64,000 nt of DNA from CBDAUN01 sp965214615 (GTDB taxonomy: Bacteria; Pseudomonadota; Gammaproteobacteria; Arenicellales; JAJDZL01), in assembly GCA_965214615.1 (NCBI GenBank), contig OZ243952.1, positions 1,240,001 to 1,304,000 of the forward strand, given 5' to 3'. Within the stretch, counting starts at the first letter, position 1. Each line of letters starts with the position of its first letter. Below are positions 27,892 through 37,369 of the stretch, one piece after another. The notes under the pieces are model-generated. The model was not told the DNA's origin. It searched no databases and saw only the letters and a list, made by a program, of their open reading frames with translations. Made by a program: the position numbers and the translations under genes.

Positions 27892-28524
27892 CTATTTCAC
27901 GGTGATTCGATAGGCAGATTCAAAGCCGTCAGTGCCCTTTATGTCGGCGGATATCGTTGTCAGGTGCTCCACTTCGCACCAGGGGCTGTACAACTTTTCG
28001 ATTTGTTCCTGATAGATGTCAAAGGGCGGCGGGCTGACCAGATCCGGGTCGTATTCAAGGCTGATCAGCAGTATGACGCATCCGCTTGGAACCAGATTGC
28101 GAAGATGGCTGACGTACTGGGAGCGCAACGGTTCGGGGAGTGCCACCAGGGCGGCGCGGTCGTAGACGGCGTCAATACGGGGCAGGTGATCTTCGGTCAG
28201 TTCGAAGTGATCGCCGGCAAGCAGTCGGATCGGCCGGCTTTCGTAGGTTTTGAACGGAGGCGCGGTTGCCGCATTAAAGCGCAGCCGGTTTTCCAGAAAG
28301 AAGGATTGCACTGCGATATCGCTCAGCTCGGTTCCTGTTACCGAGTAGCCGGCCTTTCCCAGCCACAGCATGTCAAGCGACTTGCCGCAAAGCGGCACGA
28401 GGACATGTGCGCCTTGCGGGATCTGCATCGTGTTCCAGTATTTGGCAAGCAGTCGGTTGACGCTTTTCTGGTGAAAGCCGATTTGATTATCGGCCCATCG
28501 CTCCTGCCAGAAACCACGGTCCAT
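27892..28524 (-). CDS. tpm: Thiopurine S-methyltransferase
   Basis: A 210-residue class I SAM methyltransferase. The start MDRGFWQERWADNQIGFHQ is diagnostic of bacterial TPMT; motif I reads VLVPLCGKSLDMLWL, followed by GYSVTGTELSD, YDRAALVALP and ILLISLEYDP. Bacterial TPMTs methylate thiols and oxyanions of selenium and tellurium, giving volatile methyl products. ATG 28524 has a good AAGGAG site seven bases ahead; the longer frame to 28590 is therefore rejected. Divergent from the virulence-factor gene. Confidence 0.92.
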   Translation of the reverse strand: MDRGFWQERWADNQIGFHQKSVNRLLAKYWNTMQIPQGAHVLVPLCGKSLDMLWLGKAGYSVTGTELSDIAVQSFFLENRLRFNAATAPPFKTYESRPIRLLAGDHFELTEDHLPRIDAVYDRAALVALPEPLRSQYVSHLRNLVPSGCVILLISLEYDPDLVSPPPFDIYQEQIEKLYSPWCEVEHLTTISADIKGTDGFESAYRITVK

Positions 28525-28642
28525 TTCGAAACTCCTTAGGCGAGAATAATTCGCGTGCTCAATTTTGCAAGACCTTATACTACTGTTCACTCATTCGGTT
28601 TAATCCAATTCAACGAACAACTGCAGTGGTGCGAGAAAAATT

Positions 28643-28933
28643 ATGGCAAAAGTAACTGTGCTTTACTGGAAAGACATTCCCTCGGTAGTTGAGGCGCGCG
28701 ACGGTTCTAATGTGCATAAGGAGATGATGAGCGAAAAGTTTCAGGCATTGATCGATCAAATAGCGATGAAGACTGAACTGGCGGGTACTGACGAGTATCT
28801 GATGCAGTGGCACAAAGGCCGCCCGCGCGAAGTCGAAGGAACAGCCGAGGAAGCGACTGCAGCGGTTCGCGAGGAATACGAATCGCGCTTCAAGGAGATT
28901 CGAAGAGAGGAGCTGGATAAGGCTTCCAGTTAG
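28643..28933 (+). CDS. Small virulence-factor family protein
   Basis: A 96-residue soluble protein matching the family named virulence factor (Pfam Virulence_fact): VTVLYWKDIPSVVEARDGS, then LAGTDEYLMQW, an acidic-basic helix EEATAAVREEYESRF. The biochemical role is not known. From memory it recurs near corrinoid and methyl-H4folate genes in marine proteobacteria, which fits its place here. Its stop overlaps the convergent glycerate kinase stop by four bases. Confidence 0.75.
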   Translation: MAKVTVLYWKDIPSVVEARDGSNVHKEMMSEKFQALIDQIAMKTELAGTDEYLMQWHKGRPREVEGTAEEATAAVREEYESRFKEIRREELDKASS

Positions 28934-30201
28934 TTCGGGGCGAAATACACCGCCCTGAAATCGTTGACGTTGGTCAGTGTCGGTCCTGTGGCAATTAAAT
29001 CATCTAGTGATTTAAAAAAGCTGTAGGAATCATTGTTATTTAAGAACTTTGAAGGATTTAAACCGGCGACTTCAGCGCGAGCGAGAGTCGTTGGATCAAT
29101 GCGGGCGCCTGCGTTGTCTTCACTGCCGTCGATCCCGTCTGTATCGCAGGCAATCGCGTAGACGTTTTTCATTGCATTCAATTCCATTGCCAATGCCAGT
29201 GTGAACTGGGTGTTGGGACCGCCTTTCCCGTCGCCGCATATTTTTACCGTAGTCTCTCCGCCCGAAAGAATCAGGATCGGCGTGCCGGGAGGGTGGCTTT
29301 TGATTTGCTGCCTCAGCAGTGCGGCATGCATTCGTGCTGCTTCGTTGGTATCTCCTTCGACGCTGTCTCCGAGGTAGTGCACCGCGATTCCGAGGCGCGA
29401 AGCGAATTCGATGCATGCGCTAAAGGCGTCTTGCGGCCGTGCGATGATGACGAACTCGGATCTTTCGAATATCGGGTTTCCGGCATCCGGTGTTTCGAGT
29501 TCGCCGCGGGCGAGCAATTCGCGGATATATCCGGGAATTTCGATCCGGTGTTCGCTGATTATGCCGAGTGCGTCATGGCATGTCGTGTGATCGGCCACGG
29601 TCGGTCCGGAACCGATGACGGATGGGACGTCGCCGGCGACGTCGGAAATGCACAGCGTGAGCGCTCGCGCGGGACTGATGTGCGCCATCAGATTTCCGCC
29701 CTTGATTCCTGAAAGGTGTTTGCGCACGCAGTTCAGTTCGGCGATATCGGCTCCCGAGGCAAGCAGTTGCCTGGTGATGCTTTGCTTGTCGGAAAATCTG
29801 ATTTTTTCGTGCGGCAGGGTAAGGAGTGCGGACGCGCCGCCTGAAATCAGGCAGATCGCGAGGTCCGACTCTTCAAGTTTTGCTACGGTTTCTTTGATCT
29901 TGCCGGCGGCTTGAAGACCTGTGCTGTCCGGCACGGGGTGCGCGGCTTCGACAATTTCGATGGATTTACATTCAATGCCGTGGCCGTAGCGTGTAAGCAC
30001 GGTGCCGTAGACTTGGCCGGGCCGATGATCCTCTATTGCCTTTGCCATCGCTGCTGACGCCTTGCCGGCACCGACGACGCATGTGTTTGAGTCCAGCGGC
30101 GGAAGCGCTTCGGGAATCCGGGCAGCCGGGGAAACTGCATCAACGGCAATTTCGAACAGGTGCTTAAGCAGATTTTGGGGCTGCAATTCAGTCATTGGCA
30201 T
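28930..30201 (-). CDS. Glycerate kinase (DUF4147/MOFRL family)
   Basis: About 423 residues. Phosphorylates D-glycerate, usually to 2-phosphoglycerate, feeding the serine cycle or glyoxylate and tartrate use. Visible: VVGAGKASAAMAKA near 25-38 after the true start, CLISGGASALL near 125, VRKHLSGIKGGN, SDVAGDVPSVIGSGPTVAD, ILILSGGETTVKICGDGKGGPN and the MOFRL-type DTDGIDGSEDNAGARID. ATG 30201 (or 30195) is the likely start because the longer frame begins with unrelated Cys/Tyr-rich sequence. A serine-cycle role is attractive beside a C1 cluster but unproved. Confidence 0.9.
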   Translation of the reverse strand: MPMTELQPQNLLKHLFEIAVDAVSPAARIPEALPPLDSNTCVVGAGKASAAMAKAIEDHRPGQVYGTVLTRYGHGIECKSIEIVEAAHPVPDSTGLQAAGKIKETVAKLEESDLAICLISGGASALLTLPHEKIRFSDKQSITRQLLASGADIAELNCVRKHLSGIKGGNLMAHISPARALTLCISDVAGDVPSVIGSGPTVADHTTCHDALGIISEHRIEIPGYIRELLARGELETPDAGNPIFERSEFVIIARPQDAFSACIEFASRLGIAVHYLGDSVEGDTNEAARMHAALLRQQIKSHPPGTPILILSGGETTVKICGDGKGGPNTQFTLALAMELNAMKNVYAIACDTDGIDGSEDNAGARIDPTTLARAEVAGLNPSKFLNNNDSYSFFKSLDDLIATGPTLTNVNDFRAVYFAPN

Positions 30202-30415
30202 CTGGGGTTGATTAAATTGAGTTATCTGCGCTCGTGTTGCAATTGGTGTTGTCGGGTAGCGACAATCGCAGAGATAATATCCGGCTTTCGCTGGACGTGT
30301 GGCGCCGGAAGTAATTTTCCTGAATTGTTTGTGGTTCACCGATATCGTGCAATGTAGTGAAGGTGATGGTCAGAGATCTTATACTAGGAACCGGCGCAAA
30401 GGAGAACGGCTAAGC

Positions 30416-30704
30416 ATGACAACCGAAGGAACGCCGCCAAGGCGCGCATCGAATAGCTTTTCGCCAGATATTTATATGGTTCTGGGACACCTCATAAAGC
30501 GAGAGAAGACGATTTTGGACTGGCTCGTGTGGTGCACGGCAGCGCAAATTTGCTACACGTCAAGAACATTCGGAGTAAGAATGAGGTTCGATACGCTGAA
30601 TTTGACGAGAAGTTGCAGATGACCGCAGAGGCAACCGACTCGAACGAATCCTCGAAGGTAGCAAGGCCGCATATGAGATGTGCCACTCTAACTACGAGAT
30701 CTAA
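30416..30704 (+). pseudogene. Frame-split remnant or unusual small gene
   Basis: Three consecutive pieces in different frames look like parts of one protein: MTTEGTPPRRASN...IKRE from 30416, then DDFGLARVVHGSANLLHVKN...NESSK, then KAAYEMCHSNYEI ending at TAA 30702-30704, three bases before the next ATG. Two frameshifts would be needed to join them. I do not recognise the family. This could also be chance. Confidence 0.3.
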
Positions 30705-30707
30705 GCT

Positions 30708-31934
30708 ATGACGCCAAATTTTGAAGCGCAAGAAGTGCAAGAAATCATAGCGAATGGCGAGAACTCCGGAGTGGAATTCAAGAGAGATGATCTACGCACG
30801 CAGGACCTCGCGAAAGAATTAGTCGCTTTCTCAAACCTTCAAGGCGGCATGGTGTTACTTGGCGTAGAAAACGACGGAACGGTTACGGGCTTGACGCGCG
30901 ATGGTATCGAAGAATGGGTAATGAGTGTATGCCGCGACAAGATCAGACCGGCGATCGTGCCGTTTTTCGAAGTGGTTCGCGATGTGAAGGACAATCAGGA
31001 TGTTGCAGTTGTCCGCGTGACCCGTGGCTACGACGTGCACGCACTCTGGCATAACAACGCCAATAGATACTTAATGCGTGTCGGTTCACAGAGTCGAGAA
31101 GCAAGCCAGGAGGAACTTGCTAGGCTGTTTCCGCAAAGAGGTTCCATCCGGGCTGAACTGCGGCCCGTTTCGGGCGCCGCATTTGTGAATTTAGACTGGA
31201 GACGACTGCGAAACTATTTCGGTGATATCCGCCAGCAGGACGTACCTGCCGAGAATGATGAAAGAGCATGGCAGTCGCTACTAGTTAACACAGAGGTCAT
31301 GACTGACGAAGGCGTAACTGTTGGTGGTATGTTGTTGTTCGGATCCACACCGAACCGTTTTCTGCCTCATGCGGGAATAGACGCCGTCGCATATTCTGGA
31401 ACAGAACAGGACTACAATGCCCAAGAACGCGCAGCGCTTCGCGGTCCTATAGCCCCTCTGCTAAGCCAAGGGGGCGACATCGTCGAAAACGGCCTCGTCG
31501 AACAGGCTCTGTATTTCGTGCAACGCAACACGCGTGTGGATGTAGAGGTGCAAGGCGGCCGACGGGTAGAGCGACCAGTCTATCCCCGAGATGCGCTTCG
31601 AGAATGCATTGTCAACGCCCTCATTCACCGTGATTATCTTCTCACTAACACCGATATCCAGTTAGCAGTGTATGCGGATCGACTGGAAATTGTCTCGCCG
31701 GGTCGACTGCCGAACGGTATAACGCCCGATCACATGCGTTTCGGGACGCGGGCTACAAGAAATCAACTAATGAAGGATGTGATGCGTGATTACCGGTATC
31801 TCGAACATATGGGAATGGGGATTCCCCGGAAAATCATCAAGGGTATGAAGGTGCACAACGGTACAGAACCGGATCTGATCGAACAGGGCGAGCGGTTCAT
31901 TGTTCGGTTGCACGCGCACGCCCCTGCATCGTAG
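30708..31934 (+). CDS. AlbA_2 (Schlafen-type) DNA-binding and ATP-binding domain protein
   Basis: A 408-residue putative transcriptional regulator. Residues 10-120 form the AlbA_2 domain with ENSGVEFKRDDL and SNLQGGMVLLGVENDG, the signature EFK-- and GG-hyphen motif. The C-terminal half ends in a GHKL-like region: ALRECIVNALIHRDYL (E--NA-HRDY) and GMGIPRKIIKGM (G-G box). These proteins resemble GmuT/LexA-like or defence-linked regulators whose activity is uncertain. AT-richer than the flanking dehydrogenase. A relative with a similar layout lies at 56082-57581. Confidence 0.8.
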   Translation: MTPNFEAQEVQEIIANGENSGVEFKRDDLRTQDLAKELVAFSNLQGGMVLLGVENDGTVTGLTRDGIEEWVMSVCRDKIRPAIVPFFEVVRDVKDNQDVAVVRVTRGYDVHALWHNNANRYLMRVGSQSREASQEELARLFPQRGSIRAELRPVSGAAFVNLDWRRLRNYFGDIRQQDVPAENDERAWQSLLVNTEVMTDEGVTVGGMLLFGSTPNRFLPHAGIDAVAYSGTEQDYNAQERAALRGPIAPLLSQGGDIVENGLVEQALYFVQRNTRVDVEVQGGRRVERPVYPRDALRECIVNALIHRDYLLTNTDIQLAVYADRLEIVSPGRLPNGITPDHMRFGTRATRNQLMKDVMRDYRYLEHMGMGIPRKIIKGMKVHNGTEPDLIEQGERFIVRLHAHAPAS

Positions 31935-32219
31935 TTCAAATTGGCGCACTGCCGTCATGTGTTGATAGTTTGATGACGGCGTCCCTAGTGCGCTTGAAGA
32001 TGCGGTTTGCTATGGGTTCAATCACGGCTGACATCGGATCAGACTGGCAAACGATTGGCAATCGCATTCATGATTTCAGGAACCGGCGACAGGCCGCATT
32101 GGCCAATTGACGATTTGGTGTGCGATACAATGAGGCGAACGATGGCCGGGTCCTGCATCCAATGGGAAGAACGGCCGATTCGCGGTTGAATTTAGACAAT
32201 CCCTGGAGGCAGACAGATT

Positions 32220-34004
32220 ATGTCCGACTATCACGCTCCGCTTACTGACATGGAGTTCGTGCTGAATCATATTGCCGGCATGAATGATGTTTTTCAATTG
32301 CCGGGCTATGAGGATTTCGATGCAGAACTTATTGCCGGCATCTTGGATGAATCGGCTAAATTCTGTTCCGAAATTCTGGCGCCGTTGAACAAGATTGGCG
32401 ATGAGCAGTCTTGTGCTTTTGACGACGGCAATGTTACGACTCCTCCAGGCTGGACAGACGCCTACAGGATGTTCATCGACGCGGGCTGGAACGGGCTTTC
32501 GTTCGATCCGGAAAGCGGAGGACAAGGGCTGCCCTGGCTTGTCGCCACAGCGGTTCAGGAAATGTGGCATTCCGCCAATATGTCATTCGGACTGTGTCCA
32601 TTGCTTACCCAGGGAGCGATTCGCGCACTTGATCTTCACGGTTCGCAAACGCAAAAGGACATCTACATGGAGAAACTGGTTTCCGGCGAATGGTGCGGAA
32701 CCATGAATCTCACAGAAGCCCAGGCGGGTTCCGATCTGAGCGCGATAAGAACGCGCGCAGTTGCTGAAAACGGGCATTACCGGATCACGGGACAAAAGAT
32801 ATTTATCACCTACGGAGAGCACGATCTGTCTGAAAACATCATCCATTTCGTTCTTGCCAGAGCTTCGGACTCGCCTGAAGGCGTTAAAGGCATATCGATG
32901 TTCATTGTCCCCAAGTTTCTGGTGAATGAAGACGGCAGCGTTGGCGAGCGCAACGATGTACGTTGCGTGTCGATCGAACACAAACTGGGAATTCGCGCAA
33001 GTCCTACGGCGGTATTGTCCTACGGAGACAACGGTGGCGCGATCGGCTACCTGGTCGGGGAGAAGAACCGCGGTCTGGAGTATATGTTCACGATGATGAA
33101 TCTTGCCCGGCATGCGGTCGGCGTCGAGGGACTGGCTATTGGAGAGCGTGCTTATCAACAGGCTCTTGACTATGCCAAGCAGCGAGTTCAGGGTGTTTCG
33201 CAAACCGGTCGGCGAGAACGGATCGCGATCATTCGGCACCCGGATGTTCGCCGGATGCTGATGACGATGAAGACCTTGAATGAGGCGATGCGGTGTTTGG
33301 CGTACTATGCTTCCAGCGTGTTCGACAAGTCGAACCGTCATCCGGATTCGCAGATGCGCGCCGCATACGATTCGGAGCTTGGGATACTTATACCGATTGT
33401 CAAGGGATTGTGTGCAGAGCTTGGCAATGAAGTCGCCTATCTGGGGGTGCAAATTCACGGAGGAATGGGTTTTATCGAAGAGACCGGAGCAGCGCAGCAT
33501 ATGCGTGATGCGCGAATTACTCCGATCTATGAGGGCACGACCGGCATTCAGGCGAACGATTTGATCAATCGCAAGCTGTTGCGTGACAGAGGCGGATTTA
33601 TACGCAGTTTCATTGAATCGATCAATGCATCCTTGCATCAGATGGATGCTGATCGGCAGGATGGGAAAATATTCGGCGCGACTCTTGCGAGTCTCGACGA
33701 TCTGGTCAAGGCGACTGACTGGGTGCTCAATTCGGGCACGTCAAATCCCGATCTGCCGACTGCGACAAGCGTCAGCTACATGCATGCTCTTGGCTATGTA
33801 GTCTGCGGTTGGCTTTTGTCAAAGTCGGCGCATACTGCAGCCAGCCAGATCGGCGCAGAAGGTGCGAACGACGATTTTCTGAGAGCGAAGCTGGTCACTG
33901 CGGATTATTATGCGGCCCATGTGCTTCCGCGCGTTCGGGCCTGTACCGATGCGGTTATTGATTCATCCGAGTTGATTTTTCGACTATCCGAGGATCAGTT
34001 TTAA
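32220..34004 (+). CDS. Acyl-CoA dehydrogenase (long form, DmdC-like)
   Basis: A 594-residue FAD enzyme, longer than the usual 380 because of a C-terminal extension, as in AcdA/DmdC-type dehydrogenases. The start MSDYHAPLTDMEFVLNHI is typical. Motifs: NLTEAQAGSDLSAIRTRA (flavin and acyl-CoA loop), IFITYGEHDL, and QIHGGMGFIEETGAAQHMRDARITPIYEGTTGIQAND, with the catalytic Glu in YEGTT. DmdC acts on 3-methylthiopropionyl-CoA from DMSP, but others act on fatty acyl-CoAs; sequence alone does not decide. Electrons would pass through ETF to the ETF-QO at 60.9 kb. It has AGGAGG-like sequence 9 bases before ATG. Confidence 0.9.
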   Translation: MSDYHAPLTDMEFVLNHIAGMNDVFQLPGYEDFDAELIAGILDESAKFCSEILAPLNKIGDEQSCAFDDGNVTTPPGWTDAYRMFIDAGWNGLSFDPESGGQGLPWLVATAVQEMWHSANMSFGLCPLLTQGAIRALDLHGSQTQKDIYMEKLVSGEWCGTMNLTEAQAGSDLSAIRTRAVAENGHYRITGQKIFITYGEHDLSENIIHFVLARASDSPEGVKGISMFIVPKFLVNEDGSVGERNDVRCVSIEHKLGIRASPTAVLSYGDNGGAIGYLVGEKNRGLEYMFTMMNLARHAVGVEGLAIGERAYQQALDYAKQRVQGVSQTGRRERIAIIRHPDVRRMLMTMKTLNEAMRCLAYYASSVFDKSNRHPDSQMRAAYDSELGILIPIVKGLCAELGNEVAYLGVQIHGGMGFIEETGAAQHMRDARITPIYEGTTGIQANDLINRKLLRDRGGFIRSFIESINASLHQMDADRQDGKIFGATLASLDDLVKATDWVLNSGTSNPDLPTATSVSYMHALGYVVCGWLLSKSAHTAASQIGAEGANDDFLRAKLVTADYYAAHVLPRVRACTDAVIDSSELIFRLSEDQF

Positions 34005-34112
34005 GGTGGAGAAGACGAATGAAAGGAGACACGCCTAGGAACGTGAAGTTCCTGACAGGGGTTTATTTCGACCTTGGTCGCTGGAAATGAAGTTTGGTGT
34101 GCTTCCAAATTT

Positions 34113-34143
34113 AAGGTTAGTGTCGGCGCGAATCGGTGGCTCC
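34113..34143. repeat. Diverged copy of the GGCGCGAA hairpin repeat
   Basis: Sequence AAGGTTAGTGTCGGCGCGAA and following bases resemble the hairpin at 37370-37412 (shared AAGGTTAG, GTCGGCGCGAA and CG-TG-CTC positions). Here the stem is imperfect. It marks the left edge of the GmrSD segment. Confidence 0.55.
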
Positions 34144-34201
34144 AAACTCAAATTTTATCGTTCAGACCTGGGCGATTGTGGGGCGAATTGCTGGGCGATT
34201 T

Positions 34202-34600
34202 TCATTCGCCAGCGATTAAATCCCAAATCTGAAAGCCCCAAACGATCAAGACAATAATAACGATCACCGCCCCGCAACCGAGCATAGTTTGTTTAAAATC
34301 CTCGCGTTCTTGCTTGGCTTTCTCGTGCGCTTCCGCTTCCTCGCGCTTTTGGGCGGTCCATTCCTCGGCCTTTTCGTCTAACATATCGATTAGTACGCTG
34401 GCCTGTCGCAGTGTCATATTTTCGTACGGCGAATTTATCGCCGCTCGATCTATCAACTTTTTCAAATCAGCCCAGGCCGCCGCCCCGTTCGTGTATCCGG
34501 CTTCGAGTGCCAGACTTTCGAGATAGTCGAGCTGGCTCGGCGTAACCTTGCGTACTTCGCGGATCGGCGTTATCTTGGGCGTTACGCGCTTTTCGTTCAT
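34202..34600 (-). CDS. Hypothetical protein with C-terminal membrane anchor
   Basis: A 132-residue protein of unknown family. The N-terminal 70 residues are soluble (TPSQLDYLESLALEAGY is reminiscent of short helical SAP-like or DUF3072-type segments). Residues 80-103 form a highly charged coiled coil, KAEEWTAQKREEAEAHEKAKQ. A single helix, MLGCGAVIVIIVLIVWGF, near 107-125 would place the protein in the inner membrane with the bulk in the cytoplasm. It sits in the defence island and might be an effector or anchor, but no evidence shows this. Confidence 0.6.
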   Translation of the reverse strand: MNEKRVTPKITPIREVRKVTPSQLDYLESLALEAGYTNGAAAWADLKKLIDRAAINSPYENMTLRQASVLIDMLDEKAEEWTAQKREEAEAHEKAKQEREDFKQTMLGCGAVIVIIVLIVWGFQIWDLIAGE

Positions 34601-34652
34601 TGTGCTGCTTCAGGTTCGAGTATCCGCTGACTGATCCGTGGTATACAGTTCA

Positions 34653-34683
34653 AGCCAGTGATCCGGTTTCTTGATCACTGGCT
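34653..34683. repeat. Inverted repeat with 11-bp perfect arms
   Basis: AGCCAGTGATC, a nine-base loop, then GATCACTGGCT: perfect 11-bp arms at 34653-34663 and 34673-34683. No T run follows on either strand, so a rho-independent terminator is unlikely. It contains two GATC sites. It is downstream of the GmrSD gene's stop. Confidence 0.6.
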
Positions 34684-34791
34684 CGATTTAGATTGTTGCT
34701 TTGTCGCCTATTCGTTATGTTACGTGAAAGCGCCTCTTAATGAGGTTCGGTGTATTGCCAGAGGACCTCACTCTAAATCCTGTCCATCGGG

Positions 34792-36888
34792 TTATTCGCT
34801 ATCGCCGCTTCCGATAAACAGCAGCTTTTCCCGTACCCGATCATCCGCGAATCGGATGTTCCAGCGGTTCTCCATGAATCTAATCAATCGCATGCCCCGC
34901 TCGCGAATCTCATTGGGTCCCCAATCCTCGCAACGCGCAACTTCTATTTCTGAGTGCGATCCATTTGAATAACCATTGCGGAGCATACTGCCATCGCGAT
35001 TGTGCTTGGGTTCTTTCTTTTCTGCGAAGATGTCGTTCTGCAGCGAAGAGTTAATCGCAGAAGACAGTAGCAGCAGGTTTCCAAGGCTGTTGAGATACGC
35101 CGTCCGCTCTTGATTACCGACACCTTCAAAAGCTAGTTGCCATCCCTCCGTCTCAGACTGTGGATAAATGTGCTCAATCGAGATTTTGTCCTTCGGAGTC
35201 TTGAACAAATCCGTCCAATTAACTTTCTTCTGGCGACTACTCGACAGCAACTCCAGTTCGTATTCGTAGAGGAAATAACGCAAACCGGACCAACCGTAGT
35301 AGCCCATGCCGTTTTCGAACTTCTTTTGAAGCAACACATAGAATTCGTTGTCTGCGAAATGTTCGTCATCCGTGAACAAGAAATTCATCCGGGCCCGCGG
35401 TTGCTGCTTTAGTTTTGCCAAATCGATGTCGCCATTGTCGATTGCTCGAACTGCGTTGCTGAATTCTGAGCTACGATAATTCGAACGGATTTGGGTCAAC
35501 CTGAACACGACGAAGATAAACCGTTCAATCTCCTTGTAGGCACTGATCCGCTCGTCGGAATCATCATATCTCTTCAGAATCGCCATCAACAATGGGCGAA
35601 AATACGCCATGCCCAGTCGATTTAAGCGTTGAATCCATTCAATTTCCTCGGAACATAAATCGTTAGACATAGAGGGGTAGAACGTAGTGAACCAGTGAAC
35701 AGACGATGCCTTAAGACTTTTGACGTAATTGAGAATGTCATTGGGTTGCAACTCAGCTACCTTCATCGGTTCGCCGTCTTCGATTTCGTCTGACCCATTG
35801 TCATCTTCATCTGCTTCTAGGTCCGCGTCAGTGGTTTGCTCTTCGGTTTCCTCAAGTTTCACTTGCTGAAATTTCTTGCGATGAACGCGGTGCGGAGTGA
35901 ACTGCTCGTCCAGGAGATATTTGATGTAGTCTCGTCCCGTCTGCCGCGAGAACTTGAAATACATCATCCAGTGCGCTCGCAGAAAATTGTCGTCGTTCAA
36001 CGGCCTCGTCTTGTTGCGTCCCAATTGGAAATAAACTTCTTTCCAAGCACTGTTGATTGAGTTGCGGAGGGCTGTACGATCCGCAAGAGTCAACTCGCTG
36101 TCGGTATAGAGGGTCGTTAGGTAGATTAGACGATTCTTGAGTAATTCAAGATCTGAGAGTGTCTTGCCGCGGTTATTCATAGTCTCGAAAGCGACGAAAA
36201 CGTCGAATTCGTCCTTGATGATGTACTCATTGAGCAGAAACCGTTTGGTCAGCGTTCGGTACAGATCTTGTAATCCTGATACTCCATATTCTTTGTGCCA
36301 AGCGCGCAGTTGCTCTTTGAAGTAGTGCTTCCCATTGCTAAGATTAAGTGTGTAGAATGTCTCGAATACTGTGCCACCACCATCTTCGCCCAGAATTTGA
36401 TGCCGCATGTAGTCATAGCTGGGGTTGTCAACTGTATAGCCGAATTTGTAAGTGCGAAACGTTCCGCTGGCAGGGTTCACCTTGTACAGAAACTTGGTTT
36501 CAGCGTCCGCGACGCTTAGTGTGCCAGCCAGATAAAGTTTGTCGTCCGCTTGACCGTGGTTTTCGGGCAAGCTGCGTATCAATTCGATGAAAGCTTGTAG
36601 AAACAGCGTGAATGTCGTTAACCGTTGTTGTCCGTCGACAATGTGGTAAAGCTTGTATGAATGGTCATCGACCAGCCAAAACTCCTTTTCATCCTGTTGA
36701 ACGTCCGTGGTTGGAATCTGTTTCAGAGTCAGCACACCGGTATAGTGGAAGCGGTCATCGGACAGGTTGGTTAGATCGTCCCAGAAGGCATCCAATTGTT
36801 CACGTCCCCAGGCATAACCGCGCTGATAGTCGGGGATACGGAACAACTTTTCCGTAAAGAGGCTATCGAGAGATTTGGGTTCTTCCAT
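34792..36888 (-). CDS. GmrSD-type protein (DUF262 plus DUF1524/HNH)
   Basis: A 698-residue single-chain member of the GmrSD type IV restriction family, which cleaves modified (glucosylated hydroxymethylcytosine) phage DNA. The DUF262 N terminus shows PDYQRGYAWG near 17-27 and HIVDGQQRLTTFTLF near 83-97, the nucleotidase-like and DGQQR motifs. Residues 345-372 are very acidic. The C-terminal DUF1524 shows ISIEHIYPQS near 595 and LNSLGNLLLLSSAINSS near 625, giving an HNH-like nuclease. Its target is inferred from the family. It shares the island with a restriction-modification system and TA genes. Confidence 0.88.
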   Translation of the reverse strand: MEEPKSLDSLFTEKLFRIPDYQRGYAWGREQLDAFWDDLTNLSDDRFHYTGVLTLKQIPTTDVQQDEKEFWLVDDHSYKLYHIVDGQQRLTTFTLFLQAFIELIRSLPENHGQADDKLYLAGTLSVADAETKFLYKVNPASGTFRTYKFGYTVDNPSYDYMRHQILGEDGGGTVFETFYTLNLSNGKHYFKEQLRAWHKEYGVSGLQDLYRTLTKRFLLNEYIIKDEFDVFVAFETMNNRGKTLSDLELLKNRLIYLTTLYTDSELTLADRTALRNSINSAWKEVYFQLGRNKTRPLNDDNFLRAHWMMYFKFSRQTGRDYIKYLLDEQFTPHRVHRKKFQQVKLEETEEQTTDADLEADEDDNGSDEIEDGEPMKVAELQPNDILNYVKSLKASSVHWFTTFYPSMSNDLCSEEIEWIQRLNRLGMAYFRPLLMAILKRYDDSDERISAYKEIERFIFVVFRLTQIRSNYRSSEFSNAVRAIDNGDIDLAKLKQQPRARMNFLFTDDEHFADNEFYVLLQKKFENGMGYYGWSGLRYFLYEYELELLSSSRQKKVNWTDLFKTPKDKISIEHIYPQSETEGWQLAFEGVGNQERTAYLNSLGNLLLLSSAINSSLQNDIFAEKKEPKHNRDGSMLRNGYSNGSHSEIEVARCEDWGPNEIRERGMRLIRFMENRWNIRFADDRVREKLLFIGSGDSE

Positions 36889-37083
36889 CGCAATATTCGC
36901 TGATTAGGTTTGCTCTGCTTAACGCAGATGTTGTCAAGAGTGTAGCGTGAAGGAGTGCTACGTTTAATCTGTAGCGCGACAATCAAGCTTGTTTCTTAAA
37001 TTAATGCTGGGAAATCACATCAACCGATTAAACGACGAAAACGGCAGCAGATCGAACCAATCAGTCGATTTCTGATAGTGAAT

Positions 37084-37356
37084 TTAATTTTTCAGTCTTG
37101 CCAGTCGGTCACGATAATTTGCTTCTCGGTTTAACCAGAATTCAGACGAGGATCCCAGAACGCGTTCAAGCCTTAAGGCCACATTATCCGTCAATGTGAT
37201 CTTGCCGTTGATCAATTGACTGAGATGTTTGGTGGAATATCCAAGGCGCTCTGCAAGTTCCGTTTGGTTCCAGCCGCGCTCTAGCATTAGGTCGTATATG
37301 GTTGACCCGGGCGGTGTAGTCCAGTCGGGCTGAAAATCTTGTATGTTTTCACTCAT
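37084..37356 (-). CDS. HigA-like antitoxin / XRE regulator, orphan
   Basis: About 90 residues from ATG 37356 (a TTG at 37368 is possible). After FQPDWTTPPGSTIYDLMLERGW, a helix-turn-helix covers TELAERLGYSTKHLSQLINGK, followed by RLERVLGSSSEFWLNREANYRD. This matches HigA proteins, especially the N terminus of the long HigA form that continues into an ImmA-like domain; here it stops after the DNA-binding part. No HigB toxin gene flanks it. A 15-bp inverted repeat begins 13 bases upstream and is a likely operator. Confidence 0.8.
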   Translation of the reverse strand: MSENIQDFQPDWTTPPGSTIYDLMLERGWNQTELAERLGYSTKHLSQLINGKITLTDNVALRLERVLGSSSEFWLNREANYRDRLARLKN

Positions 37357-37369
37357 GGTAGTATCCAAT

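Noticed and set aside
32583..33638. 351-codon minus-strand frame inside the acyl-CoA dehydrogenase
   Set aside because: Antisense shadow; the plus-strand protein shows all expected motifs.
34653..34683. Rho-independent terminator for the GmrSD gene
   Set aside because: The stem is good but no T run follows on either strand, so I list it only as an inverted repeat.
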